This document shows positions 26,566-35,735 of a stretch of 64,000 bases of DNA, in pieces (position 1 is the stretch's first letter; the number at the start of each line of letters is the position of its first letter). Made by a program: the position numbers and the translations under genes. Location: contig NZ_CP126739.1 in the NCBI RefSeq assembly GCF_030246885.1, positions 496,001 through 560,000 on the forward strand, given 5' to 3'. Source of the DNA: Microbacterium sp. zg-B185. GTDB lineage: Bacteria > Actinomycetota > Actinomycetes > Actinomycetales > Microbacteriaceae. The notes beneath the pieces were generated by a model. The model did no database searches. It was not told the DNA's origin and worked only from the letters and a program-made list of their open reading frames with translations.

Positions 26566-27882
26566 TCACGCTCGCGGTGGATCGAGTAGACCGGGCAGAG
26601 CGTGCACCAGCTGCAGCGCCAGCAGCACCTGCTGGGAGCGTTCGGCGACGGGACGGCCGAGGAGCTCGCTGGCCTTGCCGACGCGGTACGCGACGGTGTT
26701 CGGCGCCAGATGCAGTTCCTTCGCCACCAGGACCCGGCTGTTCCCGCTCTCGAGGTAGCGGCGCACGGTATCGCGGATCTCCCCGAGCCTCGGGCCGGGC
26801 CCGGCCAGCGCTGCCAGTTCGTGGCGCACGTACCAGGATGCCGCTTCCCGGTTCTCCACCAGCAGCGCCAGATGACCGACCTCCTCGAACCGCCACACCG
26901 ACCTCTCCGCCGCCTCGGGCAGCCGTGCCATGCGCTCGGTGAGTCGTGCCCCGCGTACCGCCGCCCGGAAGCCCTGCACTGTCTGGCCCTGCGGGCCGAT
27001 GGCCAGTCGCATCCAGTCGGGTCGGTGGAAGGTCGCCAGCAGGGCCGCGGCGTCGGCGGCCAAGGCCGCCGACGCACTCCACCACAGCTGGGTGGTGCCC
27101 TCGTAGTCGATCACGACGACCCGCTCGGCGCCGATCAGCTCGCCCACGCCGTCGGCGAACTCGCTGATCGCCTGCTCGACGTCGGGGATGCCGGACTGCT
27201 CTTCGAACCAGCTGAGGGCGTAGAGGTGGCCGCCCGGCCAATGGACATCGAGCGGTCCCCCGTCGCGGTCGGGCGGTGCGGAGCCGTCGACGACTGCGGC
27301 GATCGTGCGACGCTGCGTCTCCGTGCGCCACCCGCGCCACGCCCGCTGCTCTTCCGCGTACGCCATGGCGACGCGGTAGGCGTGCGAGTTGGCGTAGTCC
27401 AGCATTGCGGCGCCGAGTTCACGCAGCGTGGCTGCGCGCTCATGCTCCGGGAGGATGCGCTGCAATTCGGCGATCATCTCATCGCGGGTCACGGTGTGGA
27501 TCCCCCAGACCCGGTTCAGCAGGACATCCAGGGGGAGACCCCGTCGTACCCCGAGCCGGACGATGTCGAGGAGGTCGTCGCTGAGCGTGTGGTAGACCTC
27601 GTCGGCGGGGTCGGCGGTGACGGCGATGAGCAACTGGAGGAAGGCGACCTCGCTCGCTCGCCGCACATGGCCGGACGAGGTGGTGGGGAATCCTCCGGTG
27701 CGCTCCAGGCCGCGGATCTGCTCGGCGGCACGCGCGGACACGTCCACTGCCCACGACGTTGCCGGCAAACCCACGATCTCCACCGACCGGGCCAGGAGCT
27801 CGGGCGGGCTCAGCGCGCGCGATCGCAACTCGTCCTCGGTCCATGCGCCACCGTGGGGCGTGAGCATCCGGACCGACTCCAT
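26566..27882 (-). CDS. PucR/CdaR-family transcriptional regulator
   Basis: Regulator of 438 residues. The C-terminal PucR helix-turn-helix (TVRRYLESGNSRVLVAKELH, then LAPNTVAYRVGKASELLG) is preceded by a GGDEF-like/CdaR middle region. These regulators often sit beside operons for purines, aromatic acids or aldehydes. I choose the ATG at 27882 because TAGACT ends 7 bases upstream with no Shine-Dalgarno, the arrangement of a leaderless mRNA; a GTG at 27954 would extend it by 24 residues. It is divergent from the aldehyde dehydrogenase/NTF2-like pair, its likely target. Confidence 0.86.
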   Translation of the reverse strand: MESVRMLTPHGGAWTEDELRSRALSPPELLARSVEIVGLPATSWAVDVSARAAEQIRGLERTGGFPTTSSGHVRRASEVAFLQLLIAVTADPADEVYHTLSDDLLDIVRLGVRRGLPLDVLLNRVWGIHTVTRDEMIAELQRILPEHERAATLRELGAAMLDYANSHAYRVAMAYAEEQRAWRGWRTETQRRTIAAVVDGSAPPDRDGGPLDVHWPGGHLYALSWFEEQSGIPDVEQAISEFADGVGELIGAERVVVIDYEGTTQLWWSASAALAADAAALLATFHRPDWMRLAIGPQGQTVQGFRAAVRGARLTERMARLPEAAERSVWRFEEVGHLALLVENREAASWYVRHELAALAGPGPRLGEIRDTVRRYLESGNSRVLVAKELHLAPNTVAYRVGKASELLGRPVAERSQQVLLALQLVHALPGLLDPPRA

Positions 27883-28034
27883 CGTGTCGAGTCTAGAGGG
27901 CTGTCGCACGCGCCATTCGTCGCTCCCGCGACTGTCGCCCACGGCGGTGCTCACCGCCGTCCGGATTGACGATGATGAGGAGACACAGCGGTGTGCTGCG
28001 CTGACGCGTGCACCGTGTGAAAGGAAACCACGAC

Positions 28035-29474
28035 ATGAGCACTCGCACGCTCCCGGTGCGCAACCCGCGCACCGGTGACATCGACTACCAGATCGACGTG
28101 GCGGACGCGGCAGAGGTCGCGGGCAAGGCTGCCACCCTGCGCCGGAATCAGCCGGCCTGGGCGGCGCTGTCGATCGGCGAGCGTCTCGATGTCATGCGCC
28201 GCTGGGCGGGGGAGTTCGCGAAGATCGCGAAGCAGTTCGGCGAGCTGGAAGCGGTGGACACCGGGGGGACCCACACGTCGTTCGTCCAGGGATACATCAC
28301 CCTGGAGACCGTCAACGGCTGGATCGCGGACGCCGAGTCGTCGCTGGAGTCGGCCGCGGTGCAGCGCACCGCGGTGTCGATGCCGACGGTCGAGGTCCGC
28401 TCGCAGCTGGTCGCGTACCCCTTGGTCGGAGTGATATCCCCCTGGAATGCGCCGACGATGCTCGCAATGCTCGATGCGATTCCCGCGCTGTGCGCCGGTT
28501 CCGCGGTCCTGTGGAAGCCCTCGGAGGTCACGCCGCGGTTCACCCGGCTGTTCTTCGAGTCGGTGGCCGAGGTCCCCGAGCTCGCCGCGGTGTTCGACTT
28601 CGTCCTCGGCGACGGTCTGACCGGCCAGGAGGTCGTCGCCGGCGCGGACATCGTGTGTTTCACCGGCAGCGTGGTGACCGGCCGCAAGATCGCCGTCGCC
28701 TGCGCCGAGCGTCTCATCCCGTGTTATCTGGAGCTCGGCGGCAAGGACCCGGCGATCGTCACCGAGTCCGCTGACATCGATCGGGCGACCACCGCGATCC
28801 TTCGGGGCGGCGCGTACGCCACGGGCATGGTCTGCTTCTCGGTCGAGCGGGTGTACGTTCACGAGTCCATCCACGACGAATTCGTCGCCGAGCTCGTGCG
28901 CAAGGCGCAGCGCGTGCACCTCAGCCACGACAACGCCAAGGCGGGACACATCGGGCCGTTCACGTTCGCGGCGCAGCCGCAGACGGTGCTGGCGCACATC
29001 GCCGACGCCACCGCGAAGGGCGCACAGGTTCTCACCGGGGGAGAGCTCGAGGAACACGGCGGCGGCTTGTACATGCGTCCGACCGTCCTGACCGGCGTCG
29101 ACCACGGCATGCAGATCATGGTGGATGAGACCTTCGGACCGTGCCTGCCCGTCATGGCGTACCGGGACATCGACGACGCGATCCGGCTGGCCAATGACAC
29201 GGAGTACGGCCTGACGGCATCGGTGATCGCCGGGACTGCGCAGGAGGCTCTGGAGATCGGCAGCCGGATCGACGCGGGCTCGATCTTCATCCAGGACACG
29301 TTCCTGATGGCTGGCAAGGGCCGCACCATCGGGACGAACTCGTTCGGCGTCTCCGGCGTCGGCGGGGGACGCACCGGACCGGAATCGATTCTGCGGTTCG
29401 TTCGCCGCAAGGGCCTGCTCATCCAGAACGGTGAACCGGCCGACCTTCTCGACGACAAGTACGAAGACCGCTGA
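28035..29474 (+). CDS. NAD(P)-dependent aldehyde dehydrogenase
   Basis: A 479-residue ALDH-superfamily enzyme oxidising an aldehyde to the acid. Seen: SPWNAP in the coenzyme-binding fold, FTGSVVTGR near the cofactor loop, the general base region LELGGKDPAIV and the catalytic Cys in TGMVCFSVERVYV. The ATG at 28035 (GAAAGGAAACC upstream) gives MSTRTLPVRNPRTGD, a normal start. It is followed after 15 bases by the NTF2-like gene and divergent from the PucR regulator. The substrate is not identifiable. Confidence 0.92.
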   Translation: MSTRTLPVRNPRTGDIDYQIDVADAAEVAGKAATLRRNQPAWAALSIGERLDVMRRWAGEFAKIAKQFGELEAVDTGGTHTSFVQGYITLETVNGWIADAESSLESAAVQRTAVSMPTVEVRSQLVAYPLVGVISPWNAPTMLAMLDAIPALCAGSAVLWKPSEVTPRFTRLFFESVAEVPELAAVFDFVLGDGLTGQEVVAGADIVCFTGSVVTGRKIAVACAERLIPCYLELGGKDPAIVTESADIDRATTAILRGGAYATGMVCFSVERVYVHESIHDEFVAELVRKAQRVHLSHDNAKAGHIGPFTFAAQPQTVLAHIADATAKGAQVLTGGELEEHGGGLYMRPTVLTGVDHGMQIMVDETFGPCLPVMAYRDIDDAIRLANDTEYGLTASVIAGTAQEALEIGSRIDAGSIFIQDTFLMAGKGRTIGTNSFGVSGVGGGRTGPESILRFVRRKGLLIQNGEPADLLDDKYEDR

Positions 29475-29489
29475 CACAGGAGATCGCAA

Positions 29490-30008
29490 ATGGCACATTG
29501 GAAGCTCACGGCAGAAGACCGATTCGAGATCGAGGACCTCTACTCCCGCTACGCGTGGGGGATCGATCTGGCGGATGAGGACCTGGTGCGCAGCGTCTTC
29601 GCGCAGGACGGATGGTTCGACCACCTGTGGCAGGGGAAGGTGCAGGGGCACGAGGCGATCCTGGAGAACTTCCGATCCCTGTGGACGGACCGGCAGTCCT
29701 GGTGGTACGGCCGTCAGCACATCCAGAACACCAAACTGTTCACCGAGCGCGAGGAGGAGGGCGAGGTAGACGCCAAGCTCTTCTTCCAGATCCTGCAGTT
29801 CAACGTCGATTACAACAACAACTTCGTGTTCGGCATCGGAACCCGCCAGGACCACCTCACCAAGAAGGAGGGCCGCTGGCTGTTCCAGTCCCTTCACGTG
29901 AACGCATGGAATTCTTTCGACCAGGTTCCGTGGAACGGCCCGCTCGTGATCAAGGGGCGCCCGAAGTACCAGATGCCTCCGGTGCCTCAGCACGCCGACC
30001 GCGCGTAG
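29490..30008 (+). CDS. NTF2-like (SnoaL-type) protein
   Basis: A 172-residue protein with an NTF2/SnoaL-like alpha-beta cone: the N-terminal helix LTAEDRFEIEDLYSRYAWGID is the classic start of the fold, followed by GWFDHLWQGKVQGHEAILEN. Members include ring-hydroxylating dioxygenase beta subunits, dehydratases and isomerases. CAGGAGATC precedes the ATG, and it is co-transcribed with the aldehyde dehydrogenase. It may act on the same substrate chain; the catalytic role is not recognisable. Confidence 0.8.
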   Translation: MAHWKLTAEDRFEIEDLYSRYAWGIDLADEDLVRSVFAQDGWFDHLWQGKVQGHEAILENFRSLWTDRQSWWYGRQHIQNTKLFTEREEEGEVDAKLFFQILQFNVDYNNNFVFGIGTRQDHLTKKEGRWLFQSLHVNAWNSFDQVPWNGPLVIKGRPKYQMPPVPQHADRA

Positions 30009-30025
30009 CCGGGCGACCCTCGCCC

Positions 30026-30054
30026 CCCGCCCGGGCACACCGAGCCCGGGCGGG
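30026..30054. terminator. Bidirectional terminator-like hairpin
   Basis: An 11-bp stem, CCCGCCCGGGC with GCCCGGGCGGG, and a 7-base loop between the convergent NTF2-like and NRDE genes. No T-tract on either strand, as is common in high-GC actinobacteria. Confidence 0.6.
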
Positions 30055-30070
30055 TCGACGGGCGCGCCGC

Positions 30071-30790
30071 TCAGAGGACGCCGTCCAGCTGCCGGTTCCA
30101 GCGGCCGGGCTCGCGCAACGCGCGATAGCGCACCTGGATGTCGTCGGCGGTCACGGATGCGACACACACCAGCAGCGATTGCGTGGGGTAACCGTGCGGG
30201 CGATTGTCCCGGATGATCGCCTCGTCGTCGGTGCTCTCCAGCGCCGAGGAGCGTTCGAGCAGCTCGATCCAGGGCGTCCACCAGGTATCGGTCTCGGGCA
30301 GCTCCACGGCGGCGAACTCAGCCAGCCAGCGCGCGATGCGAGGCGTCGACGGGTCATCGACGTCGTCGTGGGCGACCATGTGCGTTCCCGGAGTCAGCTC
30401 CACTCGGGACAGTCGCTGCCCGTCCCACGAGACCACGCTCGTGCGGGCGCCTTCCACCTCGACCAGATTGAACCCGTGCGTGCGCGGCTGCGCGGGCGTC
30501 CTGCCCGCGACGGAGTCCAGAGCCAATCCGCCGCGCGAGACCAGCTGCGACTCGGGCAGCGTCGAGACATCGGCGCGGTTGAGCAGCACGGCCAGTCGCC
30601 CCGCCGCGGAATCAGCGGCCAGCCATGCCCCGCCGGCGCGCAGGTCGCGCACCCCGACGACGCCGCCGTGGGATTCAGGCCACCAGCGGCCGAGCGGACT
30701 CCACGGGCGTTCGGGATCCTCGTCGCGGATCGCGAGCACGCGCGTGGGCAGACTCGAGGATGTGGGGACGCGGACGATGACGGTGCAGAT
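30071..30790 (-). CDS. NRDE/TANGO2-family protein with apparent ATC start codon
   Basis: A 239-residue protein of the NRDE (TANGO2) family, named for the Asn-Arg-Asp-Glu motif, here VLAIRDEDPERPW. Family members start MCTV/MCTL. Here the frame reads ATC-TGC-ACC-GTC (ICTVIVRVP) with GGGAG 7 bases before the ATC at 30790. An in-frame TGA lies 15 bases upstream of that ATC, so no ATG, GTG or TTG can supply the conserved N-terminus. A GTG at 30739 would lose 17 residues including the conserved Cys2. Either ATC is used or one base differs from the true genome. The function of bacterial NRDE proteins is not established. Confidence 0.78.
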   Translation of the reverse strand: MCTVIVRVPTSSSLPTRVLAIRDEDPERPWSPLGRWWPESHGGVVGVRDLRAGGAWLAADSAAGRLAVLLNRADVSTLPESQLVSRGGLALDSVAGRTPAQPRTHGFNLVEVEGARTSVVSWDGQRLSRVELTPGTHMVAHDDVDDPSTPRIARWLAEFAAVELPETDTWWTPWIELLERSSALESTDDEAIIRDNRPHGYPTQSLLVCVASVTADDIQVRYRALREPGRWNRQLDGVL

Positions 30791-30856
30791 GGCGGTGCTC
30801 CCGGTTCACTAGGTGGCTCTCAGATCGTAAGCCGCTGAGAGTCGGGGTGGCCCGGA

Positions 30857-32119
30857 TCACGCCTCCTCCAGCAGCACGACCACCTGGTCCAGGACCGCGT
30901 CCGCGACGGCCCGCTTGCTGCCGGACACGTCGGCGAGGATCTTGCCGGATGCTGCCACCACGACGGCTTCGTTCACGTCGGCTCCGAAGCCGCGGCCGCT
31001 GCCCACGGGATTGGCCACCAGCAGGTCGGCGGGCTTGCGAGCGAGCTTCGCCCGGGCCAGAGAGACCAGTTCGTCCCGGTCCGCCGCCGTCTCGGCGGCG
31101 AAGCCGACCACCACGCGGCCCGCGACCGGGTGCGCGACCAGTTCGCCGAGCACGTCCACGGTCCGGGTGAGCACCAGTTCCATTCGCTCACCGCGCTCGG
31201 TCTTCTTGATCTTCCGCTCCGAGACCTCGGCGGGCGTGAAATCCGCGACGGCCGCAGCCATGATGACGACGGATGCTGCGGCCGCCGCCTCCGCGACCGC
31301 CCGAGCCAGGTCGGCTGCGGTCAGGACCTCGATGGTCGTCAGCCCCGCGGCAGCGAGGGCGGACGCCGGTTGGTGATCCAGGTGAGCGGCGATGACGGTG
31401 ACGTCGGCGCCGCGCGCGGCCGCGGCGAGCGCGAAGGCCACGCCCTGCTTGCCGCTGGAGCGGTTCGCGAGGAAGCGGACCGGGTCGATCGGTTCGCGGG
31501 TGCCACCGGCCGTGACCACGACCCGTCGGCCGGAGAGGTCCCGGCGTGACGCCGATTCCGACGGCGCGGCGCCGTCCTGCTCGGCGCCGACCGCGGCGAG
31601 GACCGCCGAAACGATGTCGTCGGGCTCGCTCATCCTCCCCGCGCCGATGTCCGCACCGGTGAGGCGGCCGGTGCCCGGCCCCACGATCCTGACGCCGCGC
31701 GCGCGGAGCGTCTCGATGTTGGCGGCGGTGGCCGGATGCTGCCACATCTCCGTGTGCATGGCGGGTGCGACCACGAGGGGTGCCCGGCTGGCGAGCACCG
31801 TCGTGCCCAGCAGGTCATCGGCGATCCCGGCGGCGAGCTTCGCGATCGTGTTCGCCGTCGCCGGAGCGACGAGCACCACATCGGCCCGCTGCCCGAGGGC
31901 GACGTGGCGCACGGCCGCGACATCGTCGAAGATCGACGTATTCAGCGGCTGCCGACTGATCGCCTCCCAGGTGGGGGCGCCGACGAAACGGAGCGCGGCA
32001 TCCGTCGCGATCACCCGCACCGTGTGCCCGGCCAGCACCAGGTCGCGCACCACCTGCACGGCCTTGTACGCGGCGATGCCGCCGGTGACTCCCACCACGA
32101 TCTCCAGCGGTCGGTTCAT
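30857..32119 (-). CDS. coaBC: CoaBC: phosphopantothenoylcysteine decarboxylase / phosphopantothenate-cysteine ligase
   Basis: Bifunctional coenzyme A biosynthesis enzyme of 420 residues. The N-terminal FMN-dependent CoaC domain (about 1-185) has the catalytic His in VRHVALGQRAD and PAMHTEMW. The C-terminal CoaB ligase (about 195-420) has TAGGTREPIDPVRF, NRSSGKQG and the KIKK segment. In the CoaC flap, where Escherichia coli has ACGDIGPGRM, this protein has TGADIGAGRM with no Cys; I recall a similar change in mycobacterial CoaBC, so it is probably a lineage feature. GAGGGG precedes the ATG. Divergent from the PEP synthase regulator. Confidence 0.95.
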   Translation of the reverse strand: MNRPLEIVVGVTGGIAAYKAVQVVRDLVLAGHTVRVIATDAALRFVGAPTWEAISRQPLNTSIFDDVAAVRHVALGQRADVVLVAPATANTIAKLAAGIADDLLGTTVLASRAPLVVAPAMHTEMWQHPATAANIETLRARGVRIVGPGTGRLTGADIGAGRMSEPDDIVSAVLAAVGAEQDGAAPSESASRRDLSGRRVVVTAGGTREPIDPVRFLANRSSGKQGVAFALAAAARGADVTVIAAHLDHQPASALAAAGLTTIEVLTAADLARAVAEAAAAASVVIMAAAVADFTPAEVSERKIKKTERGERMELVLTRTVDVLGELVAHPVAGRVVVGFAAETAADRDELVSLARAKLARKPADLLVANPVGSGRGFGADVNEAVVVAASGKILADVSGSKRAVADAVLDQVVVLLEEA

Positions 32120-32343
32120 GTCCCCTCGATCCTTGTGGACGGCGGATCAGCGCCCGGACGCTCCCGCGCCATCGTATCGGGCCGGTTCGAAACGCCGAGT
32201 GCCGCCCGGCGACCGGGCACACCGGTTAACTTGCCGGAAAGTTCGGCGATTCTTTTCGTGACACGGGCCGCGAGGAACTGACACACCTGCATACGTTCGA
32301 AGAGCGAGCCGGTCACGACACCGGTGCCGCGGAGGAGCGGAGC

Positions 32344-33198
32344 GTGGCGAACCCACCGAGCAGCACGGCAGGGCCGACCGGCGCGCGCACGGTCGCCCGC
32401 GCGGCCTATTTCGTCTCGGACAGCACGGGAATCACCGCGGAAACCCTCGGCAGCGCCCTGCTGGCGAATTTCCCGGGCGTGACGTTCCGCCGCCACACCA
32501 TTCCCTTCGTGGACACGGCCGGAGGCGCCCGCGACGTCGTCGCCGACATTCAGCGTTCGGCCGAGGGCGGGGCCGAGCCGATCGTGTTCGCGACGGTCAA
32601 ATCCGCGCAGATCCTGCAGGAGCTGGTCGGCTCCGGTGCCGTCGTCATCGACCTGCTGGGGGGCCACCTGCGCGAGCTGGAGGCGGCGCTGGGCAGCACA
32701 GCGTCCGAGCAGCTCGGGCAGTTCCACGGCGTCGGTGACCTGGAGCGGTACTTCGCCCGGATGCGGGCAGTGGAGTACGCCATCGAGCACGACGACGGGC
32801 AGAGCATGCGGGCGCTGGATATGGCGGATGTCATCATCATCGCGCCGTCCCGGTGCGGCAAGACACCGACGACGATGTATCTGGCACTGCAGTACGGACT
32901 CCTGGTGGCGAACTATCCGCTCACCGACGACGACTTCCCCTCCGACGGACTGCCCGCCGCCGTGTCCCGGTATGTCGACAAATGCTTCGGACTGACCACG
33001 ACGCCGCTGCGGCTGAGTCAGGTCCGGCACGAGCGGCGACCCAGCTCGACATACTCCAGCCTCGCCCAATGCACGCTGGAGCTGCGCCGCGCCGAAGACC
33101 TGTACCGGCGCAACCGGGTGCCCTTCCTCAACTCCTCGACGAAATCGGTCGAGGAGATGTCCGCCGTCATCATGCAATCCATGCGCCTGCGCAGTTGA
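32344..33198 (+). CDS. ppsR: PEP synthase regulatory protein (bifunctional kinase/pyrophosphorylase)
   Basis: A 284-residue DUF299-family protein that, in characterised relatives, inactivates PEP synthase by ADP-dependent phosphorylation and restores it by phosphate-dependent dephosphorylation. Seen: N-terminal [17 protein letters not shown], the P-loop [19 protein letters not shown] and the C-terminal [16 protein letters not shown]. The GTG start has GGAGGAGCGGA upstream. It lies 40 bases before ppsA, its expected target. A 224-base gap shared with coaBC holds its promoter; I could not pick a clear one. Confidence 0.93.
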   Translation: MANPPSSTAGPTGARTVARAAYFVSDSTGITAETLGSALLANFPGVTFRRHTIPFVDTAGGARDVVADIQRSAEGGAEPIVFATVKSAQILQELVGSGAVVIDLLGGHLRELEAALGSTASEQLGQFHGVGDLERYFARMRAVEYAIEHDDGQSMRALDMADVIIIAPSRCGKTPTTMYLALQYGLLVANYPLTDDDFPSDGLPAAVSRYVDKCFGLTTTPLRLSQVRHERRPSSTYSSLAQCTLELRRAEDLYRRNRVPFLNSSTKSVEEMSAVIMQSMRLRS

Positions 33199-33238
33199 CC
33201 ATCCGCCCCGCCTCACGCACGACAATTCAGGAGACCTC

Positions 33239-35626
33239 ATGACGAACATCCTCTGGTTCACGCAGATGGGCATGGCCGACGTCCACCAGGTCGGCGGCAA
33301 GAACGCGTCGCTGGGCGAGATGGTGTCGAACCTGTCCCATCTCGGGGTCAGCGTGCCGGGCGGTTTTGCGACCACCGCGGACGCCTACCGCGACTTCCTC
33401 GCCGCGGACGGACTCTACGACCGCATCAAATCCACTGTGGAGGAGCTCGACGTCGCCGACGTCGCAGAACTCGCCCGCGTCGGGGCCAACGTCCGGGAGT
33501 GGATCGAGCAGCAGCCGCTTCCGGCGGCCTTCGAGGCCGACATCCGCACCGCCTACGCGGCGCTGGTCGCGGCCGACCCGCAGCCGGACACCGTGTCCTG
33601 GGCGGTCCGCTCGAGCGCGACGGCGGAGGATCTGCCGGACGCATCGTTCGCCGGTCAGCAGGAGACGTTCCTGAACATCAGCGGCATCGAGAACATCCTG
33701 GCGGCGGTGCGCAGCGTGTTCGCCTCGCTCTATAACGATCGGGCGATCGCCTACCGCGTGCACCACGGATTCGAGCACCACGATGTCGCCCTCTCTGCGG
33801 GGATCCAGCGCATGGTGCGATCGGATGTCGGAGCCTCGGGTGTGCTGTTCACGGTGGACACCGAATCGGGCTTCGACCGGGCCGTGTTCATCACCAGTTC
33901 CTACGGTCTGGGCGAGGCGGTCGTGCAGGGGGCGGTGAACCCCGACGAGTTCTACGCGTACAAGCCCGCCCTCCGCGAAGGACGCCCCGCCATCCTGAAG
34001 CGCTCGGTGGGCGAGAAGGCTCTGAAGATGGTCTACGCCGACGGCACCCACATCGGAGCGAGCACCGTCTTCACGGATGTTCCGCGGACGGAGCGGGCGC
34101 AGTTCAGCATCACGGATGCCGAGGTCGAAGAGCTCGGCCGGCAGGCGCTGACGATCGAGGAGCACTACGGACGCCCGATGGACATCGAATGGGGCAAGGA
34201 CGGGATCGACGGCAAGCTCTACATCCTGCAGGCGCGACCGGAGACGGTCGTCTCGCGCACCGATGGCAACGTGACCCGCCGGTTCGTGCTCGGCGAGCCG
34301 GGCACCGTGATCACCATCGGGCGGGCCATCGGTCAGAAGATCGGCGCCGGAGCGGTGCGCGTGATGACCTCGTTGGCGCAGATGGACCAGTTCGTCGCCG
34401 GTGACGTCCTGGTGGCGGACATGACCGATCCGGACTGGGAGCCGATCATGAAGCTGGCGTCCGCGATCGTGACCAACCGCGGTGGCCGGACCTGCCACGC
34501 GGCGATCATCGCGCGCGAGCTCGGCATTCCCGCCGTCGTGGGAACGGGCGATGCGACGCTGGTGCTGCAGGACGGACGGGATGTGACCGTCTCGTGCGCG
34601 GACGGCGACAACGGCTTCGTGTACGAAGGCATCCTGGGATTCGAAGAGGTGGTGACCCGTCTGGACGAGATGCCGGAGAGCCCCACCAAGATCATGCTGA
34701 ACGTGGGCACCCCCGACCAGGCGTTCGCGTTCTCCAAGCTGCCGAACAAGGGCGTCGGCCTGGCCCGGCTGGAGTTCCTGATCAACCGTCAGATCGGCAT
34801 CCATCCGCGCGCGCTGCTGGATCACGACAGTCTCGAGCCGGCGCTGCGCGCCGAGATCGCCGACCGGATCGCGGCGTACCCGACGCCGCGCGACTACTTC
34901 GTGCAGCGCGTCGCGGAGGGAGTATCGATGATCGCCGCGGCCTTCGCGCCGGAGCCCGTGATCGTGCGCCTGTCGGATTTCAAGTCCAACGAGTACGCGA
35001 ACCTGATCGGCGGTGAGCTGTACGAGCCGCACGAGGAGAACCCGATGCTGGGCTACCGCGGCGCGTCCCGGTACATCTCCTCGGACTTCCGCGAGTGCTT
35101 CGACATGGAGTGCGAGGCGCTGAAGTTCGTCCGCGACGAGATGGGTCTGACCAACGTCGAGATCATGGTCCCGTTCGTCCGCACCGTCGGAGAGGCGCAC
35201 GCGGTCATCGAGCTGCTCGCCGAGAACGGGCTGCGCCGGGGCGAGAACGGGCTTCGCGTGATCATGATGTGCGAGCTGCCCTCCAACGCGCTGCTGGCCG
35301 ATGAGTTCCTGGAGTACTTCGACGGGTTCTCGATCGGCTCCAACGACATGACCCAGCTCACGCTGGGCCTGGACCGCGACTCCGGCCTGGTCGCCGCCAC
35401 CTTCGACGAACGCGACCCGGCCGTCCTGAAGATGCTGGCGATGGCGATCGACGCGTGCCGTCGCGCCGGCAAGTACGTCGGCATCTGCGGGCAGGGGCCC
35501 TCCGACCACCCCGATCTGGCCGAGTGGCTCGTGGGCCAGGGCATCGAATCCATGTCGCTGAATCCCGACACCGTCGTGGAGACCTGGCTGCGCCTCGCGA
35601 AGCAGCAGGCGGCGCTCGTGCGATAG
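33239..35626 (+). CDS. ppsA: Phosphoenolpyruvate synthase
   Basis: A 795-residue enzyme making PEP from pyruvate and ATP for gluconeogenesis. Domain order: N-terminal ATP-binding domain (1 to about 345, [20 protein letters not shown]), swivelling phosphohistidine domain ([21 protein letters not shown], about 412-432) and C-terminal PEP/pyruvate barrel (about 480-795, with [16 protein letters not shown] and the closing [11 protein letters not shown] loop). Length equals the family norm. CAGGAGAC precedes the ATG. Paired with ppsR. Its stop codon is part of a TAGAAT that may be the -10 of the next gene. Confidence 0.96.
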   Translation: MTNILWFTQMGMADVHQVGGKNASLGEMVSNLSHLGVSVPGGFATTADAYRDFLAADGLYDRIKSTVEELDVADVAELARVGANVREWIEQQPLPAAFEADIRTAYAALVAADPQPDTVSWAVRSSATAEDLPDASFAGQQETFLNISGIENILAAVRSVFASLYNDRAIAYRVHHGFEHHDVALSAGIQRMVRSDVGASGVLFTVDTESGFDRAVFITSSYGLGEAVVQGAVNPDEFYAYKPALREGRPAILKRSVGEKALKMVYADGTHIGASTVFTDVPRTERAQFSITDAEVEELGRQALTIEEHYGRPMDIEWGKDGIDGKLYILQARPETVVSRTDGNVTRRFVLGEPGTVITIGRAIGQKIGAGAVRVMTSLAQMDQFVAGDVLVADMTDPDWEPIMKLASAIVTNRGGRTCHAAIIARELGIPAVVGTGDATLVLQDGRDVTVSCADGDNGFVYEGILGFEEVVTRLDEMPESPTKIMLNVGTPDQAFAFSKLPNKGVGLARLEFLINRQIGIHPRALLDHDSLEPALRAEIADRIAAYPTPRDYFVQRVAEGVSMIAAAFAPEPVIVRLSDFKSNEYANLIGGELYEPHEENPMLGYRGASRYISSDFRECFDMECEALKFVRDEMGLTNVEIMVPFVRTVGEAHAVIELLAENGLRRGENGLRVIMMCELPSNALLADEFLEYFDGFSIGSNDMTQLTLGLDRDSGLVAATFDERDPAVLKMLAMAIDACRRAGKYVGICGQGPSDHPDLAEWLVGQGIESMSLNPDTVVETWLRLAKQQAALVR

Positions 35627-35735
35627 AATGGCGGTCTGCTCGGCCCCCCTGGGCCGAGGCGGTCGAGCCTCCTCGTGAGACTCGATCCGGGGCTAGAAAC
35701 CTCCGGCATCCGTCAAACGATTCGGAGGTTTCTCC
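35624..35735 (+). promoter_or_regulatory. Structured 5' leader that buries the Shine-Dalgarno of the MFS exporter
   Basis: TAGAAT at 35624-35629 (consensus TANNNT) could start a ~100-base leader. Three stems are visible: CTCGGCCC/GGGCCGAG (35639-35658); GGTCGAG with CTCGATCC (35661-35688, one bulged A); and AGAAACCTCCG (35695-35705) pairing over 11 bp with CGGAGGTTTCT (35723-35733). The last 3' arm contains GGAGG, 7 bases before the ATG at 35736, so the closed stem would block translation. CCTCC in the loop of stem 2 could also reach GGAGG. This suggests translational control by a ligand, protein or ribosome stalling. It matches no riboswitch class I can recall. Confidence 0.6.

Noticed and set aside
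35628..35678. 16-codon frame (MAVCSAPLGRGGRASS) in the MFS leader as an attenuator peptide
   Set aside because: Its ATG overlaps the predicted -10 element and it has no ribosome-binding site, so it could be translated only from read-through mRNA.
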